This document shows, in pieces, positions 16,279-24,556 of a stretch of 64,000 bases of DNA; positions within the stretch are counted from its first letter, which is position 1, and every line of letters begins with the position of its first letter. The DNA comes from Mycolicibacillus trivialis (GTDB lineage Bacteria; Actinomycetota; Actinomycetes; Mycobacteriales; Mycobacteriaceae), in assembly GCF_002102395.1 (NCBI RefSeq), contig NZ_LQPZ01000018.1:49395-113394 (forward strand), in the 5' to 3' direction. The position numbers and the translations under genes are program-made. The notes under the pieces are model-generated. The model was not told the DNA's origin. It worked only from the letters and a program-made list of their open reading frames with translations, and did no database searches.

Positions 16279-17010
16279 TCAGAGCCGGCTTTCCGGGCCG
16301 ATGACCGCCCACACCGTCTTGCCGGACACCGTCGGCGTGCTGCCCCACGCCCGCGACAGCGCGGCCACGACACCCAGCCCGGAGATCGCGCGTGTGGTGC
16401 CCAGCGGGGGTTCGCGGCGTACCGCCGGCGCGGTCGCCTCGTCCTGGACGGCGATGGTGACCGTCTCGGCTTTGGCTTCCACCCGCAGCACCGGTGCACT
16501 GTCGGTGTGGGCGAGCACGTTTTCGATGAAAACGTCGACGACGATCTTGGCGACCGGGATCAGCTCGGCATATCCCCACCCAGCCAGCCATTCGGCGACC
16601 ATCGCACGGGACCGGCTCAGTGCCGGCGGCGCCGCCGGGAGCCCGGCACGGGCTCGTCGGCGCAGCGGAGTGTCGCCGTCGCCGAGGGATCGCAGCGCGG
16701 CTTCGGCGTGCGGGTACACCGGCACGTAGCGGGTCACGCCGTTGCCGGCGATCGTGGCGGCGATCGCGGGGTGTGCGCAGATCAGCAGGATCGGCACGTC
16801 CGGCCAATAGCTGACGTGCCAGCGGGCGCTGGTGAACACCGCCCAGGCGGAGGAGGCCGGCACCGCCAGGGCGCCGACGTCGACCAGTACCGCGGTCGGC
16901 TGCTCCAGGGCCGCCTTGATCACGCTGTCGCGCAACGTGAGGTAGGTGCTGCTGTCGAGGACGCCACGGACGGTCAGCAGGCAGGCCCCCTGCAGGGCGT
17001 CCGAGCGCAC
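16279..17010 (-). CDS. STAS domain fused to an RsbW-like ATPase
   Basis: A 243-residue protein. Residues 1-105 resemble STAS (CLLTVRGVLDSSTYLTL; LVDVGALAVPASSAWAVFTS, where SS falls at the phospho-acceptor loop). Residues about 135-243 resemble a HATPase_c anti-sigma kinase (AKIVVDVFIENVLAHTD as N box; ISGLGVVAALSRAWG as G box). A kinase joined to its own antagonist type would be a self-contained partner switch. The GTG start is 19 nt after the cheB stop. It sits between cheB and cheR, so input may come from that pair. Confidence 0.75.
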   Translation of the reverse strand: MRSDALQGACLLTVRGVLDSSTYLTLRDSVIKAALEQPTAVLVDVGALAVPASSAWAVFTSARWHVSYWPDVPILLICAHPAIAATIAGNGVTRYVPVYPHAEAALRSLGDGDTPLRRRARAGLPAAPPALSRSRAMVAEWLAGWGYAELIPVAKIVVDVFIENVLAHTDSAPVLRVEAKAETVTIAVQDEATAPAVRREPPLGTTRAISGLGVVAALSRAWGSTPTVSGKTVWAVIGPESRL

Positions 17011-17029
17011 CGTGAGCTCGCCGGCCCGG

Positions 17030-18040
17030 CTAACCCTCGGGCTGGGCCTGGCGCAGATACACCCCGTACAGCCGGTTGCCGAGCACCGTGATCGCGTGTT
17101 CGGCTTCCTCGGACAGCGCGGTGTAACGATCGTGCAACATGCCGGTCGGTACCTCCTCGGCGAGGCGCCGGGACAGTTTGGCCTTCTCCTGCAGGCTACG
17201 CACGGCGATCCACAGTGCGTTCTCGATTTCGCCGTCCCGCGCGTTCAGTAACGCGTCGGCGGTCCAGGCGTGCCCGACCCGGCACCGGTAGGTGGTGTCG
17301 CTGATCGTGACCAGCGGGCCGTTGCAGTCCGGGCAGGAGTACCCCGACGGGGTGCCGAGGATTTCGGCGTCGAACCCGCCGGCGAAGCGACCTGCCATCG
17401 CGATCTGGTTCTCCAGCTCCAGCCCGGGGTCGTGGTCGAGCGGGTCGGGAAGCAGCCGAGGCGTCCAGCGGCCCAGCAACTCGCCCATCTCGGCGGCGGC
17501 CAGCTGGTGGTCGACCACCCCGGCCCGGATCGCGTTGTGCGGCATGTCTGCGAACAGCGCGTCGTGCGGGGACTGCGCCACGGTGGTGCCGCCACGCGCG
17601 TGGATCGCACCCAGGCCGTGCACCCCGTCGTCGAGCACCCCGGACAGCAGGATCCCGACCGCACGGGGCCCGTAGGCCAACGCCACCGACCGGAACAACG
17701 CGTTGACGGCAGGCCGATGACCGTTCTCGGTGGGCCCGTCGGTCAGTACCAGTCGGCCGTCGTCGACGAGCAGGTGGTATCCGGGCACCGCGACGTCGAT
17801 GACGCCGGGTTGGAGCGGCGCACCGTGCACAGCGGCGCGGGCGCGCAACGGGCCGCGCCGATCCAGAATGCGGGCCAGCACGCTGGCCGCCCCGATCGGC
17901 AGATGGAGCACGACGAGCACGGCATGCGGCAGATCGGCGGGCAGGCCGGCGACGAAGGAGCTGAGCGCCTCCACCCCGCCCGCAGAAGCCCCGACCGCGA
18001 CCACCGTGCGGGCGCTCTCACCGTCGTTCGCATTGCCCAC
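17030..18040 (-). CDS. Stand-alone CheB-type methylesterase with Cys-rich tail
   Basis: A 336-residue protein whose first 190 residues are a CheB catalytic domain: VVAVGASAGGVEAL (Ser), VVLHLPIGAAS (His) and ILLSGVLDDGVHGL (Asp). No receiver domain precedes it. The C-terminal part has YSCPDCNGPL...YRCRVGHAW (about 240-265), a likely zinc-ribbon, and a helical region. This form is typical of CheB proteins outside chemotaxis operons in soil bacteria. The GTG start is 9 nt after the -10 of a SigF-type promoter. Substrate could be the CheR-PAS target encoded downstream. Confidence 0.85.
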   Translation of the reverse strand: MGNANDGESARTVVAVGASAGGVEALSSFVAGLPADLPHAVLVVLHLPIGAASVLARILDRRGPLRARAAVHGAPLQPGVIDVAVPGYHLLVDDGRLVLTDGPTENGHRPAVNALFRSVALAYGPRAVGILLSGVLDDGVHGLGAIHARGGTTVAQSPHDALFADMPHNAIRAGVVDHQLAAAEMGELLGRWTPRLLPDPLDHDPGLELENQIAMAGRFAGGFDAEILGTPSGYSCPDCNGPLVTISDTTYRCRVGHAWTADALLNARDGEIENALWIAVRSLQEKAKLSRRLAEEVPTGMLHDRYTALSEEAEHAITVLGNRLYGVYLRQAQPEG

Positions 18041-18049
18041 AGCGGTCGG

Positions 18050-18075
18050 ATACCCACAACCGCGGGAGGCGACAC
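18050..18075 (-). promoter_or_regulatory. SigF-type promoter for cheB - STAS/ATPase - cheR
   Basis: On the minus strand: GTGT (18072-18075), 16 nt, GGGTAT (18050-18055). The start codon follows the -10 by 9 nt. Confidence 0.6.
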
Positions 18076-18086
18076 CCGGGCCGCCG

Positions 18087-18767
18087 TCAGCTGATGGTCA
18101 GCAGCGCGTGGTCGATCCGGCTGATGGCGTCGGCGGACAACCGCCCGGTCACCGCTTCGACGAACCGGACCGCGAATTCGCGCACCTTGATGTTGGTCTC
18201 CTGCGAGCGCCACACCAGGACGTCGAAGGCTCGCTCCGCGGAGATGCCGTGTGCGGCCATCAGGATCCCCTTGGCCTGCTCGATCACCGAGCGTGACTCG
18301 GTGACCTCCGAAACGGCCGCGCTCACGTCGGATTGCAGCGTCTCGGTGACGTCGACGTAGAAGCCGGCGGTGCCGATCACCGTCTCACCATCCTCGCCGA
18401 CCATGTAGTCCCCGACCACGATCACCCAGCGGGTGACACCTGCGGTGTCGATGATGCGGTGGCGGCTGCTGAAGGGCTCACCGGCCTGCACCCGGCCGAT
18501 CACCTCGGCCACTTCAGGGCGGTCGTCGGGGTGCTTGTGCTGCAGGACCAGCTCGGTGGTCGGGTTCACCGCGCCCGGGGCGTATCCGTGCAGTCGCGCC
18601 ACGGTGTCCGACCAGACCCAGCGCTGATCGGACAGGAAGTACTGGAAGCGCCCCACTCGCTGCGGATCGCCGTCATCGAGGAACCGCTCCAGCGGGTTCG
18701 CCGGGTCGCAGTCATCGTCACCCTGCGACGGCTGGGGTGGGAACGGGGCGTCGACATCGCCGACCAA
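18087..18767 (-). CDS. PAS-ANTAR regulatory protein
   Basis: A 226-residue protein with a PAS fold (about residues 35-145: RFQYFLSDQRWVWSDTVARL; HRIIDTAGVTRWVIVVGDY) and a C-terminal ANTAR RNA-binding domain (about 157-215: SRSVIEQAKGILMAAHGISA; AFDVLVWRSQETN). ANTAR proteins bind paired hairpins in mRNA leaders and prevent termination; the PAS domain would sense a ligand or redox state. The best start is a TTG at 18767 with AGTAGGTG upstream. No receiver domain is present. Its target RNA was not identified. Confidence 0.85.
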   Translation of the reverse strand: MVGDVDAPFPPQPSQGDDDCDPANPLERFLDDGDPQRVGRFQYFLSDQRWVWSDTVARLHGYAPGAVNPTTELVLQHKHPDDRPEVAEVIGRVQAGEPFSSRHRIIDTAGVTRWVIVVGDYMVGEDGETVIGTAGFYVDVTETLQSDVSAAVSEVTESRSVIEQAKGILMAAHGISAERAFDVLVWRSQETNIKVREFAVRFVEAVTGRLSADAISRIDHALLTIS

Positions 18768-18922
18768 CGGACACCTACTTCACACAGATGAGCTTGGTGA
18801 AAGCTGAACGGCGCTGGTTCTGAACGCCAGTGCCAATTTTAACCATGCGCGTCGCACTTCGAACAACACGGCCGGTGGAGGCACCCCGTTCGGAGTGCCG
18901 CCCACCGGCCGGTATGCGGTTG

Positions 18923-19162
18923 CTACTGGTTGGCCTGCTGGCGTTTCTCCGCGGCTTCGGCGCCTCCGCGCGCCGACTCCGCTTCGGCCTCCTTCTTGGC
19001 GGCGTCCCGCTCGGCCTGTGCCTTGTCCTGCTGGGCCTGGCCCTCCTGAGCAAGATCGTCCCGGCCGGTCACGTTGCCGACCGCCTCCTTGGCCTTGCCC
19101 TTGACGCCCTCCACGGCGCCGCGCAAGCCTTCCTGCGGGCCACTCTTGTCGTCGTCTGACAT
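18923..19162 (-). CDS. CsbD family stress protein (copy 2)
   Basis: A 79-residue paralogue of the protein at 7649-7894. Shared blocks include KGKAKEAVGNVTGRDDLA and ERDAAKKEAEAE, so the two derive from one duplication, while the C-terminal tails differ (ARGGAEAAEKRQQANQ here). ATG 19162 follows GGGAGGG; the frame extends upstream to 19216 without a better site. A SigF-like promoter precedes it. Role unknown beyond the family link to general stress. Confidence 0.85.
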   Translation of the reverse strand: MSDDDKSGPQEGLRGAVEGVKGKAKEAVGNVTGRDDLAQEGQAQQDKAQAERDAAKKEAEAESARGGAEAAEKRQQANQ

Positions 19163-19192
19163 GTGTTCCCTCCCTTCGTTGGCCACTGGCGC

Positions 19193-19218
19193 ATTCCCGA
19201 TGCCGACACCCGCCAAAC
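19193..19218 (-). promoter_or_regulatory. SigF-like promoter for csbD copy 2
   Basis: On the minus strand: GTTT (19215-19218), 16 nt, GGGAAT (19193-19198), 30 nt before the ATG. One -10 mismatch. Confidence 0.55.
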
Positions 19219-19244
19219 CTTTCCCGCCGGAACGCGCCGGCGGC

Positions 19245-19268
19245 GTTAAGCGGGGGCTGAGCGGGTAC
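19245..19268 (+). promoter_or_regulatory. SigF-like promoter for the UDP-xylose-synthase-like gene
   Basis: GTTA (19245-19248), short 14 nt spacer, GGGTAC (19263-19268). The ATG at 19279 follows the -10 by 10 nt. Confidence 0.5.
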
Positions 19269-19278
19269 CCGACTTCGC

Positions 19279-20262
19279 ATGCGCGAACTTCGTCACGTCC
19301 TGGTCACCGGCGGCGCCGGCTTCCTCGGCACGCACCTGTGCGCGCGGCTTCTGGCCGCTGGAAGCCACGTGGTCTGCGTCGACAACCTCGCCACCAGCTG
19401 GCCGCCCACGGCCAAGCGGCTGCGCGGGCGGGCCGGCCTGGATTTCGTCGAGGCCGACATCGCCGACGCGCCGGACGATCCACGCCTGCTCGGACCGTTC
19501 GACGTCGTCTTCCACCTCGCTTCACCGGCCTCGCCGCCGGACTACCTGCGTCTGCCGCTGGAGACGCTTCGGGCCGGAGCGCAGGGCACCGCGGCGGCCC
19601 TCGACATCGCCGAACGCAGCCGCGCCCGGTTCGTGCTGGCCTCCACCAGCGAGGTTTACGGCGACCCTCAGGTGCACCCGCAGCCGGAGAGCTACTGGGG
19701 CCACGTCAACCCGGTCGGTCCACGTTCGGTGTACGACGAGGCCAAGCGGTTCGCCGAGGCGCTGACCTTCGCGCACCGTCGCAGCCGGGGTACCGACATC
19801 GCCATCGCGCGCATCTTCAACAGCTACGGCCCCGGGATGCGCCCCGACGACGGGCGCATGGTGCCCACCTTCTGCTGCCAGGCGCTGCGCGACGAACCGA
19901 TCACGGTCGCCGGCACCGGCGAACAGACCCGCTCGCTGTGTCACGTCTCCGACACCGTTGCCGGGCTCCTGGCGCTCGCCGCCGCCGACATCACCGGACC
20001 GGTCAACATCGGCAACCCGATCGAGTTCACGGTGCTGCGGGTGGCCGAACTGATCCGCGAGCACGCCGGCAGCGACTCGCCGATCCGGCTCATCCCCGCC
20101 GGCACCGACGACCCACAGCGGCGCTGCCCGGTGATCGACCTCGCCGCCGAAGAGCTGAATTGGGAGCCGAAAGTCGATCCTGCACAGGGGCTTCGCGAGA
20201 CGGTCCAGTGGTTCCGCGACGAGCTGTCGGCGGCCGCAGCGGGTTTGACCCGCGCCGTTTAA
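19279..20262 (+). CDS. UDP-glucuronate decarboxylase (UDP-xylose synthase)-like extended SDR
   Basis: A 327-residue extended SDR. The NAD loop is VTGGAGFLGTHLC (residues 9-21). FHLASPASPPDYLRLPLET, STSEVYGDPQVHPQPE and SVYDEAKRFAEAL (catalytic Tyr and Lys) are close to the signature segments of UDP-glucuronate decarboxylases, which make UDP-xylose. With the UDP-glucose dehydrogenase at the other end of the cluster, the pair would convert UDP-glucose to UDP-glucuronate and then UDP-xylose. It begins the sugar cluster and has its own SigF-like promoter. A relative such as dTDP-glucose dehydratase is less likely given the ASPASP motif. Confidence 0.85.
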   Translation: MRELRHVLVTGGAGFLGTHLCARLLAAGSHVVCVDNLATSWPPTAKRLRGRAGLDFVEADIADAPDDPRLLGPFDVVFHLASPASPPDYLRLPLETLRAGAQGTAAALDIAERSRARFVLASTSEVYGDPQVHPQPESYWGHVNPVGPRSVYDEAKRFAEALTFAHRRSRGTDIAIARIFNSYGPGMRPDDGRMVPTFCCQALRDEPITVAGTGEQTRSLCHVSDTVAGLLALAAADITGPVNIGNPIEFTVLRVAELIREHAGSDSPIRLIPAGTDDPQRRCPVIDLAAEELNWEPKVDPAQGLRETVQWFRDELSAAAAGLTRAV

Positions 20263-20281
20263 CCACCTTTGCCGTGGGTAT
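20257..20281 (+). promoter_or_regulatory. SigF-type promoter for the carbamoyltransferase-heptose operon
   Basis: GTTT (20257-20260), 15 nt, GGGTAT (20276-20281): full match. It overlaps the stop codon of the preceding gene. Leader about 70 nt with GGGAGGATC before GTG 20356. Confidence 0.75.
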
Positions 20282-20355
20282 CTGACTGCTGAGCTCAGCA
20301 GAGTCGCCGAGCTCGACACAAGCAGTGGTGCAACGCCCACCCGGGAGGATCGATC

Positions 20356-22005
20356 GTGCGAGTGCTGGGGATCAACGGGGTCTTCCATGACCCGGCCGCC
20401 GCGCTGGTCGTCGACGGGCGCATCGTCGCCGCCGCCGAAGAGGAACGCTTCTCCCGCCGCAAGCACGGCAAACAGGCCGTCGCGTTCTCCACCTGGGAAC
20501 TTCCGGTGCACGCCGCCCGGTGGTGCCTGGAGGAGGGCGGACTGGACCCGGCCGACCTCGACGCCGTGGGCTACTCCTATGACCCGGTGCTCGCCGAGTC
20601 CGACGACGGGCCGCTGCCCGGCCAGGACCGCGACTGGGAGCATCTCCGGACCCTCTATGCCCGGCGGGCCGGGCGTTTCCTGGCCGCCGCGCTGCCGGGT
20701 CTGGACCCCGGGGCCGTGCGGCACGTGCGCCACCACGTCGCCCACGCGGCGTCGGCGTCGCTGGCCTCACCGTATCCCGACAGTGCCGTGCTGGTGGTGG
20801 ACGGCCGCGGCGAAGCGACCTCCATGCTGGCCGGGGAGTACCGCGACGGCAAGCTGGACATCCTTGCCAGCCAAGCTCTTCCGCATTCGCTGGGCCTGCT
20901 GTACGAGGATCTCACCGAACACCTCGGTTTCACCCGCGGCAACGACGAGTACAAGGTGATGGCGATGGGCTCCTACGGGACCCCGCGTTTCGCCGAGCGG
21001 CTGCGCGCCCTGGTCCACAGCTGCCCCGACGGCACGTTCCGCACGGAGCCGATCGACTGGACGACGCTGGCCCCGCCCCGCGGCCCCGCCACCGCCGACC
21101 TCGACCCGGTGCACGCCGACCTGGCCTGCAGCGTGCAAACCGTCGTCGAGGAAGTGCTGGTGGACCTGGTGACCTGGCTGGCCGGCCACACCGGCTCCGA
21201 CACGGTATGTCTGGCCGGCGGGGTTGCTCTCAACTGCGTGGCCAACACCCGGATCCACACCTCCGGCGCCTTCCGCCGGGTCTGGGTGCAGCCGGCCGCC
21301 GGGGACGCCGGTACCGCGCTGGGCGCCGCGCTGGCGGTGGCCGGGGCGCAGGACGCGCCGGGCGAGCCGCTGGAGCCGATGGGTTCGGCCGCGCTCGGCC
21401 GCGGTTGGTCCGACGACCAGATACAAGCCGTCCTCGACGACGCCGACATCCACTACGAACGCCCCGCCGACCAAGCCGTGGCGGTGGCCGACGCCCTCAG
21501 CGACAACCTGCTGGTCGGCTGGTTCCAGGGCCGCTCAGAGTTCGGCCCCCGTGCCCTGGGGCACCGCTCCCTGCTCGCCGACCCGCGCGACCCCGACAAC
21601 CTCGAGCGGCTCAACCGGGTCAAGGGCCGCGAACAGTTCCGGCCGGTCGCCCCGATGGTGCTCGCCGAGCGGGCCGCGGAGATCTTTCAGCGCGGGCCGC
21701 TGCCGAGCAGGTACATGCTGTTCGTCCACGACGTCGCCGACGGCTGGCGCGACCGGATCCCGGCCGTCACCCACGTCGACGGGACCGCGCGCATCCAAAC
21801 CGTCGACACCGATCAGCCGCTGCTGCACCGGATGATCGCCACCTTCGGCGACCGCACCGGCGTTCCGGTCGTGGTCAACACCAGCTTCAACACCGCCGGA
21901 CGGCCGATGGTCGACAGCCCCCGCGACGCACTGGAGTGCTTCGGCAGCGCACCCATCGACGTGCTCGCGATCGGGCCGTTCCTGATCCGAAGGCACCAGC
22001 AATGA
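20356..22005 (+). CDS. NodU/TobZ-type carbamoyltransferase
   Basis: A 549-residue two-domain enzyme that transfers a carbamoyl group from carbamoyl phosphate via carbamoyladenylate. Visible motifs are VRHHVAHAASASLASPYPDS (iron/ATP-site histidines, about residue 120), AVLVVDGRGEATSM, TRGNDEYKVMAMGSYG, VCLAGGVALNCVANTR (about 290) and, in the C-terminal domain, GRSEFGPRALGHRSLLADPR. Known members carbamoylate sugars or antibiotics, such as NodU on Nod factor and TobZ on tobramycin. With sugar-nucleotide and glycosyltransferase genes downstream, it probably decorates the glycan built by this locus. Its stop overlaps the next start (ATGA). Confidence 0.9.
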   Translation: MRVLGINGVFHDPAAALVVDGRIVAAAEEERFSRRKHGKQAVAFSTWELPVHAARWCLEEGGLDPADLDAVGYSYDPVLAESDDGPLPGQDRDWEHLRTLYARRAGRFLAAALPGLDPGAVRHVRHHVAHAASASLASPYPDSAVLVVDGRGEATSMLAGEYRDGKLDILASQALPHSLGLLYEDLTEHLGFTRGNDEYKVMAMGSYGTPRFAERLRALVHSCPDGTFRTEPIDWTTLAPPRGPATADLDPVHADLACSVQTVVEEVLVDLVTWLAGHTGSDTVCLAGGVALNCVANTRIHTSGAFRRVWVQPAAGDAGTALGAALAVAGAQDAPGEPLEPMGSAALGRGWSDDQIQAVLDDADIHYERPADQAVAVADALSDNLLVGWFQGRSEFGPRALGHRSLLADPRDPDNLERLNRVKGREQFRPVAPMVLAERAAEIFQRGPLPSRYMLFVHDVADGWRDRIPAVTHVDGTARIQTVDTDQPLLHRMIATFGDRTGVPVVVNTSFNTAGRPMVDSPRDALECFGSAPIDVLAIGPFLIRRHQQ

Positions 22006-23516
22006 CGGCGCCCGGCGTCGCGGTGGTGGTGCCCACGGTGGGGCGCCCGGCACTGCACCGGCTGCTCACCGCACTCGGCGCTGCCGCCGGGCCGGCTCCA
22101 CCGGAGATCGTCGTCGTCGACGACCGGCAAGACACCCGCATCCCGCTGCCGCTGCCCGAGCTGCCCCAGGTGCCCCAGGTGCTGGTGCTGCGCAGCGGGG
22201 GTCGTGGGCCCGCCGCGGCCCGCAACATCGGCTGGCGGGCCAGCTCCGGCGAGTGGGTGTGCTTCCTCGACGACGACGTGGAGCCCGGGCCCGCCTGGTG
22301 CGCCCAACTGGAGGTAGACCTGAAGACCGCCGCAACCACCGCGGGGGCGGTTGGCTCGCAGGGCGTGATCGCCGTGCCCGCCCCGGCCGGGCGGCGCCCT
22401 TCCGACCAGGAGCGGCGCACGCTCCGCCTGGCCGAGGCACAGTGGATCACCGCCGATATGGCCTACCGCCGGTCCGCGCTGGTCGACAGCGGCGGCTTCG
22501 ACGAACGCTTCCCCCGCGCCTACCGGGAGGACGCGGACCTGGCGCTGCGCCTCACCGACGCGGGCAGCACGATCCTCGCCGGGACCCGCGAAACCCGCCA
22601 CCCGATCGATACCGGCAGCGCCTCGCCGTGGAGCAGCCTGCGCGCCCAGCGCGGCAACCGTGACGATGCGCTGATGCGCCGCAAACACGGCAGGCGCTGG
22701 CGCGCCGCGATCGGGGAGGGTCGCGGCCGGCTGCCGGCGCACCTGCTGTCGGTCGCGGCCGCGGCCACCGCGGTGGGCGGGGTGCTGGCGCGCTCCCGCC
22801 GGGCCGGCGGGGCCGGGCTGGTGAGCTGGCTCGCGCTGACCGCCGACTTCGCGGCGCGCCGCATCGCTGCCGGCCCGCGCACCACCGCCGAGATCACCGC
22901 GATGATCCTCACCAGCGCGCTGATCCCGCCGGTCGCGGTCGCTCAACGCGCCCTGGGCGCCTGGCGGTTCCGCGGCGCCCGCGCCGAGCCGGTGCTGGCG
23001 GTGCTGCTCGACCGCGACGACACCCTCATCCACGACGGCCCCTACCTCAACGACCCGGATCGCGTAGTCCCGCTGCCCGGAGCGGCGGCCGCGCTGCACC
23101 GGCTGCGCAGCCACGGTATGCGCCTGGGCGTGGTCAGCAACCAATCCGGCGTGGCCAAGGGGTTGATCAGCGCCGAGCAGTTGACGGCCGTCAACGCCCG
23201 GGTGGACCGGCTGCTGGGCCCATTCGACACCTGGCAGATCTGCCGCCACGACGACGGTGACGGCTGCACCTGCCGGAAACCGGCGCCCGGGCTGGTCACC
23301 GCCGCGGCCGCGGCGCTCGGCGTGCCGGCCCGGCGCTGCGTGATGATCGGCGACACCGGCGGCGACGTCACCGCCGGACTGGCCGCCGACGCGCACGCGA
23401 TCCTGGTCCCCACCGAGCGCACCCGCGCCGAGGAGGTCCGGGCCGCCCGCGCCGATGCCGCCGTCGCCGACACCCTCGGCGACGCTGTCACCCTGGTCCT
23501 GGAGCGGATGCGATGA
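22002..23516 (+). CDS. GT2 glycosyltransferase fused to GmhB-type HAD phosphatase
   Basis: A 504-residue fusion. Residues 1-230 are a GT2 domain (VAVVVPTVGRPALHRLL; VCFLDDDVEPG with the DXD-like metal site; RAYREDADLALRL). Residues about 240-315 include hydrophobic segments that may hold it at the membrane. Residues about 325-504 are a histidinol-phosphatase/GmhB HAD domain: LLDRDDTLIHDGPYL, VVSNQSGVAKG, the zinc-loop-like CRHDDGDGCTCRKPAPG and MIGDTGGDV. GmhB removes the 7-phosphate of heptose-1,7-bisphosphate. The frame is open upstream, but ATG 22002 is coupled to the carbamoyltransferase stop (ATGA). The HAD half supplies the step missing between the HldE kinase and nucleotidyltransferase reactions. 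Confidence 0.9.
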   Translation: MTAPGVAVVVPTVGRPALHRLLTALGAAAGPAPPEIVVVDDRQDTRIPLPLPELPQVPQVLVLRSGGRGPAAARNIGWRASSGEWVCFLDDDVEPGPAWCAQLEVDLKTAATTAGAVGSQGVIAVPAPAGRRPSDQERRTLRLAEAQWITADMAYRRSALVDSGGFDERFPRAYREDADLALRLTDAGSTILAGTRETRHPIDTGSASPWSSLRAQRGNRDDALMRRKHGRRWRAAIGEGRGRLPAHLLSVAAAATAVGGVLARSRRAGGAGLVSWLALTADFAARRIAAGPRTTAEITAMILTSALIPPVAVAQRALGAWRFRGARAEPVLAVLLDRDDTLIHDGPYLNDPDRVVPLPGAAAALHRLRSHGMRLGVVSNQSGVAKGLISAEQLTAVNARVDRLLGPFDTWQICRHDDGDGCTCRKPAPGLVTAAAAALGVPARRCVMIGDTGGDVTAGLAADAHAILVPTERTRAEEVRAARADAAVADTLGDAVTLVLERMR

Positions 23517-24556
23517 GCCCCGCGACGCCCACCCGGACCGCGCTGGTCGCGCGGCTGGACAGCCTCGGCGACGTGCTGATCACCGGCCCGGCGGTGCGCG
23601 CGGTGGCCGCCGGACACGACCGGGTGGTCTTCCTCGCCGGGCCGCGCGGCAGCGCGGCAGCCGTCCTGCTGCCCGGCGTCGACCGGGTGGTGGAGTGGGC
23701 CGCCGGCTGGGTCGACTTCGACTCCCCGCCGGTGAGTGCCGCAGCGGTCGCCGACCTCGTCGAGATCATCGCCACCGAAAAGCCCGACACCGTGCTGATC
23801 TTCACCTCCTTCCACCAGTCGCCGCTACCGCTGGCGTTGATCTGCCGGATGGCCGGCGCCGAGTGGATCGGCGCGATCTGCACCGACTACCCCGGCCGCC
23901 TGCTGGACCTGCGACACCGGGTCCCCGCCGGCATCCCCGAGCCGCGCCGCGCCCTGTCGCTGGCCGCGGCCGCCGGCTACGAACTCCCGGCCGACGACGA
24001 CGGCCGCCTGCGCATCACTCCGGCCCCGACGCTGACACCGGAGCTGTCGAACACGCTGGGCGGCCCCGGGTTCGTGGCGTTCCATCCGGCAGCCGCCGTC
24101 CCGGCCCGCCAGCCCGCACCGGCGACCTCGGCGGCGATGGTGGCGGCGCTGGCGCGGGCCGGGCACCGGGTGGTGGTCACCGGCAGCGCCGCCGAACGCG
24201 ACCTGACCGCGCTGGTGGCCGGCGACCACGCCATAGACCTGGGCGGCCGCACCAGCCTCGTGCAGCTCGCCGCGGTGTTCGCCGCCGCCGCGGCGGCGGT
24301 GGTGCCCAACACCGGGCCGGCACACCTGGCCGCCGCCGTCGGCGCGCCCATCGTGTCGCTGTTCGCCCCGGTCGTCCCGGCCGACCAGTGGAGCCCGTAC
24401 GGCACCGACGTGGTGCTGCTGGGTGACCAGCACGCCGCCTGCCGGGACAGCCGCGCCCGCGCCTGCCCGGTGCCCGGGCATCCCTGTCTGGACGGCATCG
24501 ATGTACAGGACGTGGTCGCCGCGGTGGCCACGCTGGAGCAAAGGGGAGCAGCATGA
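23513..24556 (+). CDS. GT9 family glycosyltransferase (heptosyltransferase-like), first copy
   Basis: A 347-residue GT-B protein of the ADP-heptose:LPS heptosyltransferase family. The N-terminus has DSLGDVLITGPAVRAVA; the C-terminal donor half has VAFHPAAAVPARQ and the hallmark VVPNTGPAHLAAAVGAPIVS (about residues 262-281). Start and stop overlap neighbours by ATGA. Family members transfer heptose from ADP-heptose; the neighbours encode ADP-heptose synthesis, so the same donor is likely. Two cysteines near the C-terminus (CRDSRARACPVPGHPC) are typical of this family. Confidence 0.85.
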   Translation: MSPATPTRTALVARLDSLGDVLITGPAVRAVAAGHDRVVFLAGPRGSAAAVLLPGVDRVVEWAAGWVDFDSPPVSAAAVADLVEIIATEKPDTVLIFTSFHQSPLPLALICRMAGAEWIGAICTDYPGRLLDLRHRVPAGIPEPRRALSLAAAAGYELPADDDGRLRITPAPTLTPELSNTLGGPGFVAFHPAAAVPARQPAPATSAAMVAALARAGHRVVVTGSAAERDLTALVAGDHAIDLGGRTSLVQLAAVFAAAAAAVVPNTGPAHLAAAVGAPIVSLFAPVVPADQWSPYGTDVVLLGDQHAACRDSRARACPVPGHPCLDGIDVQDVVAAVATLEQRGAA

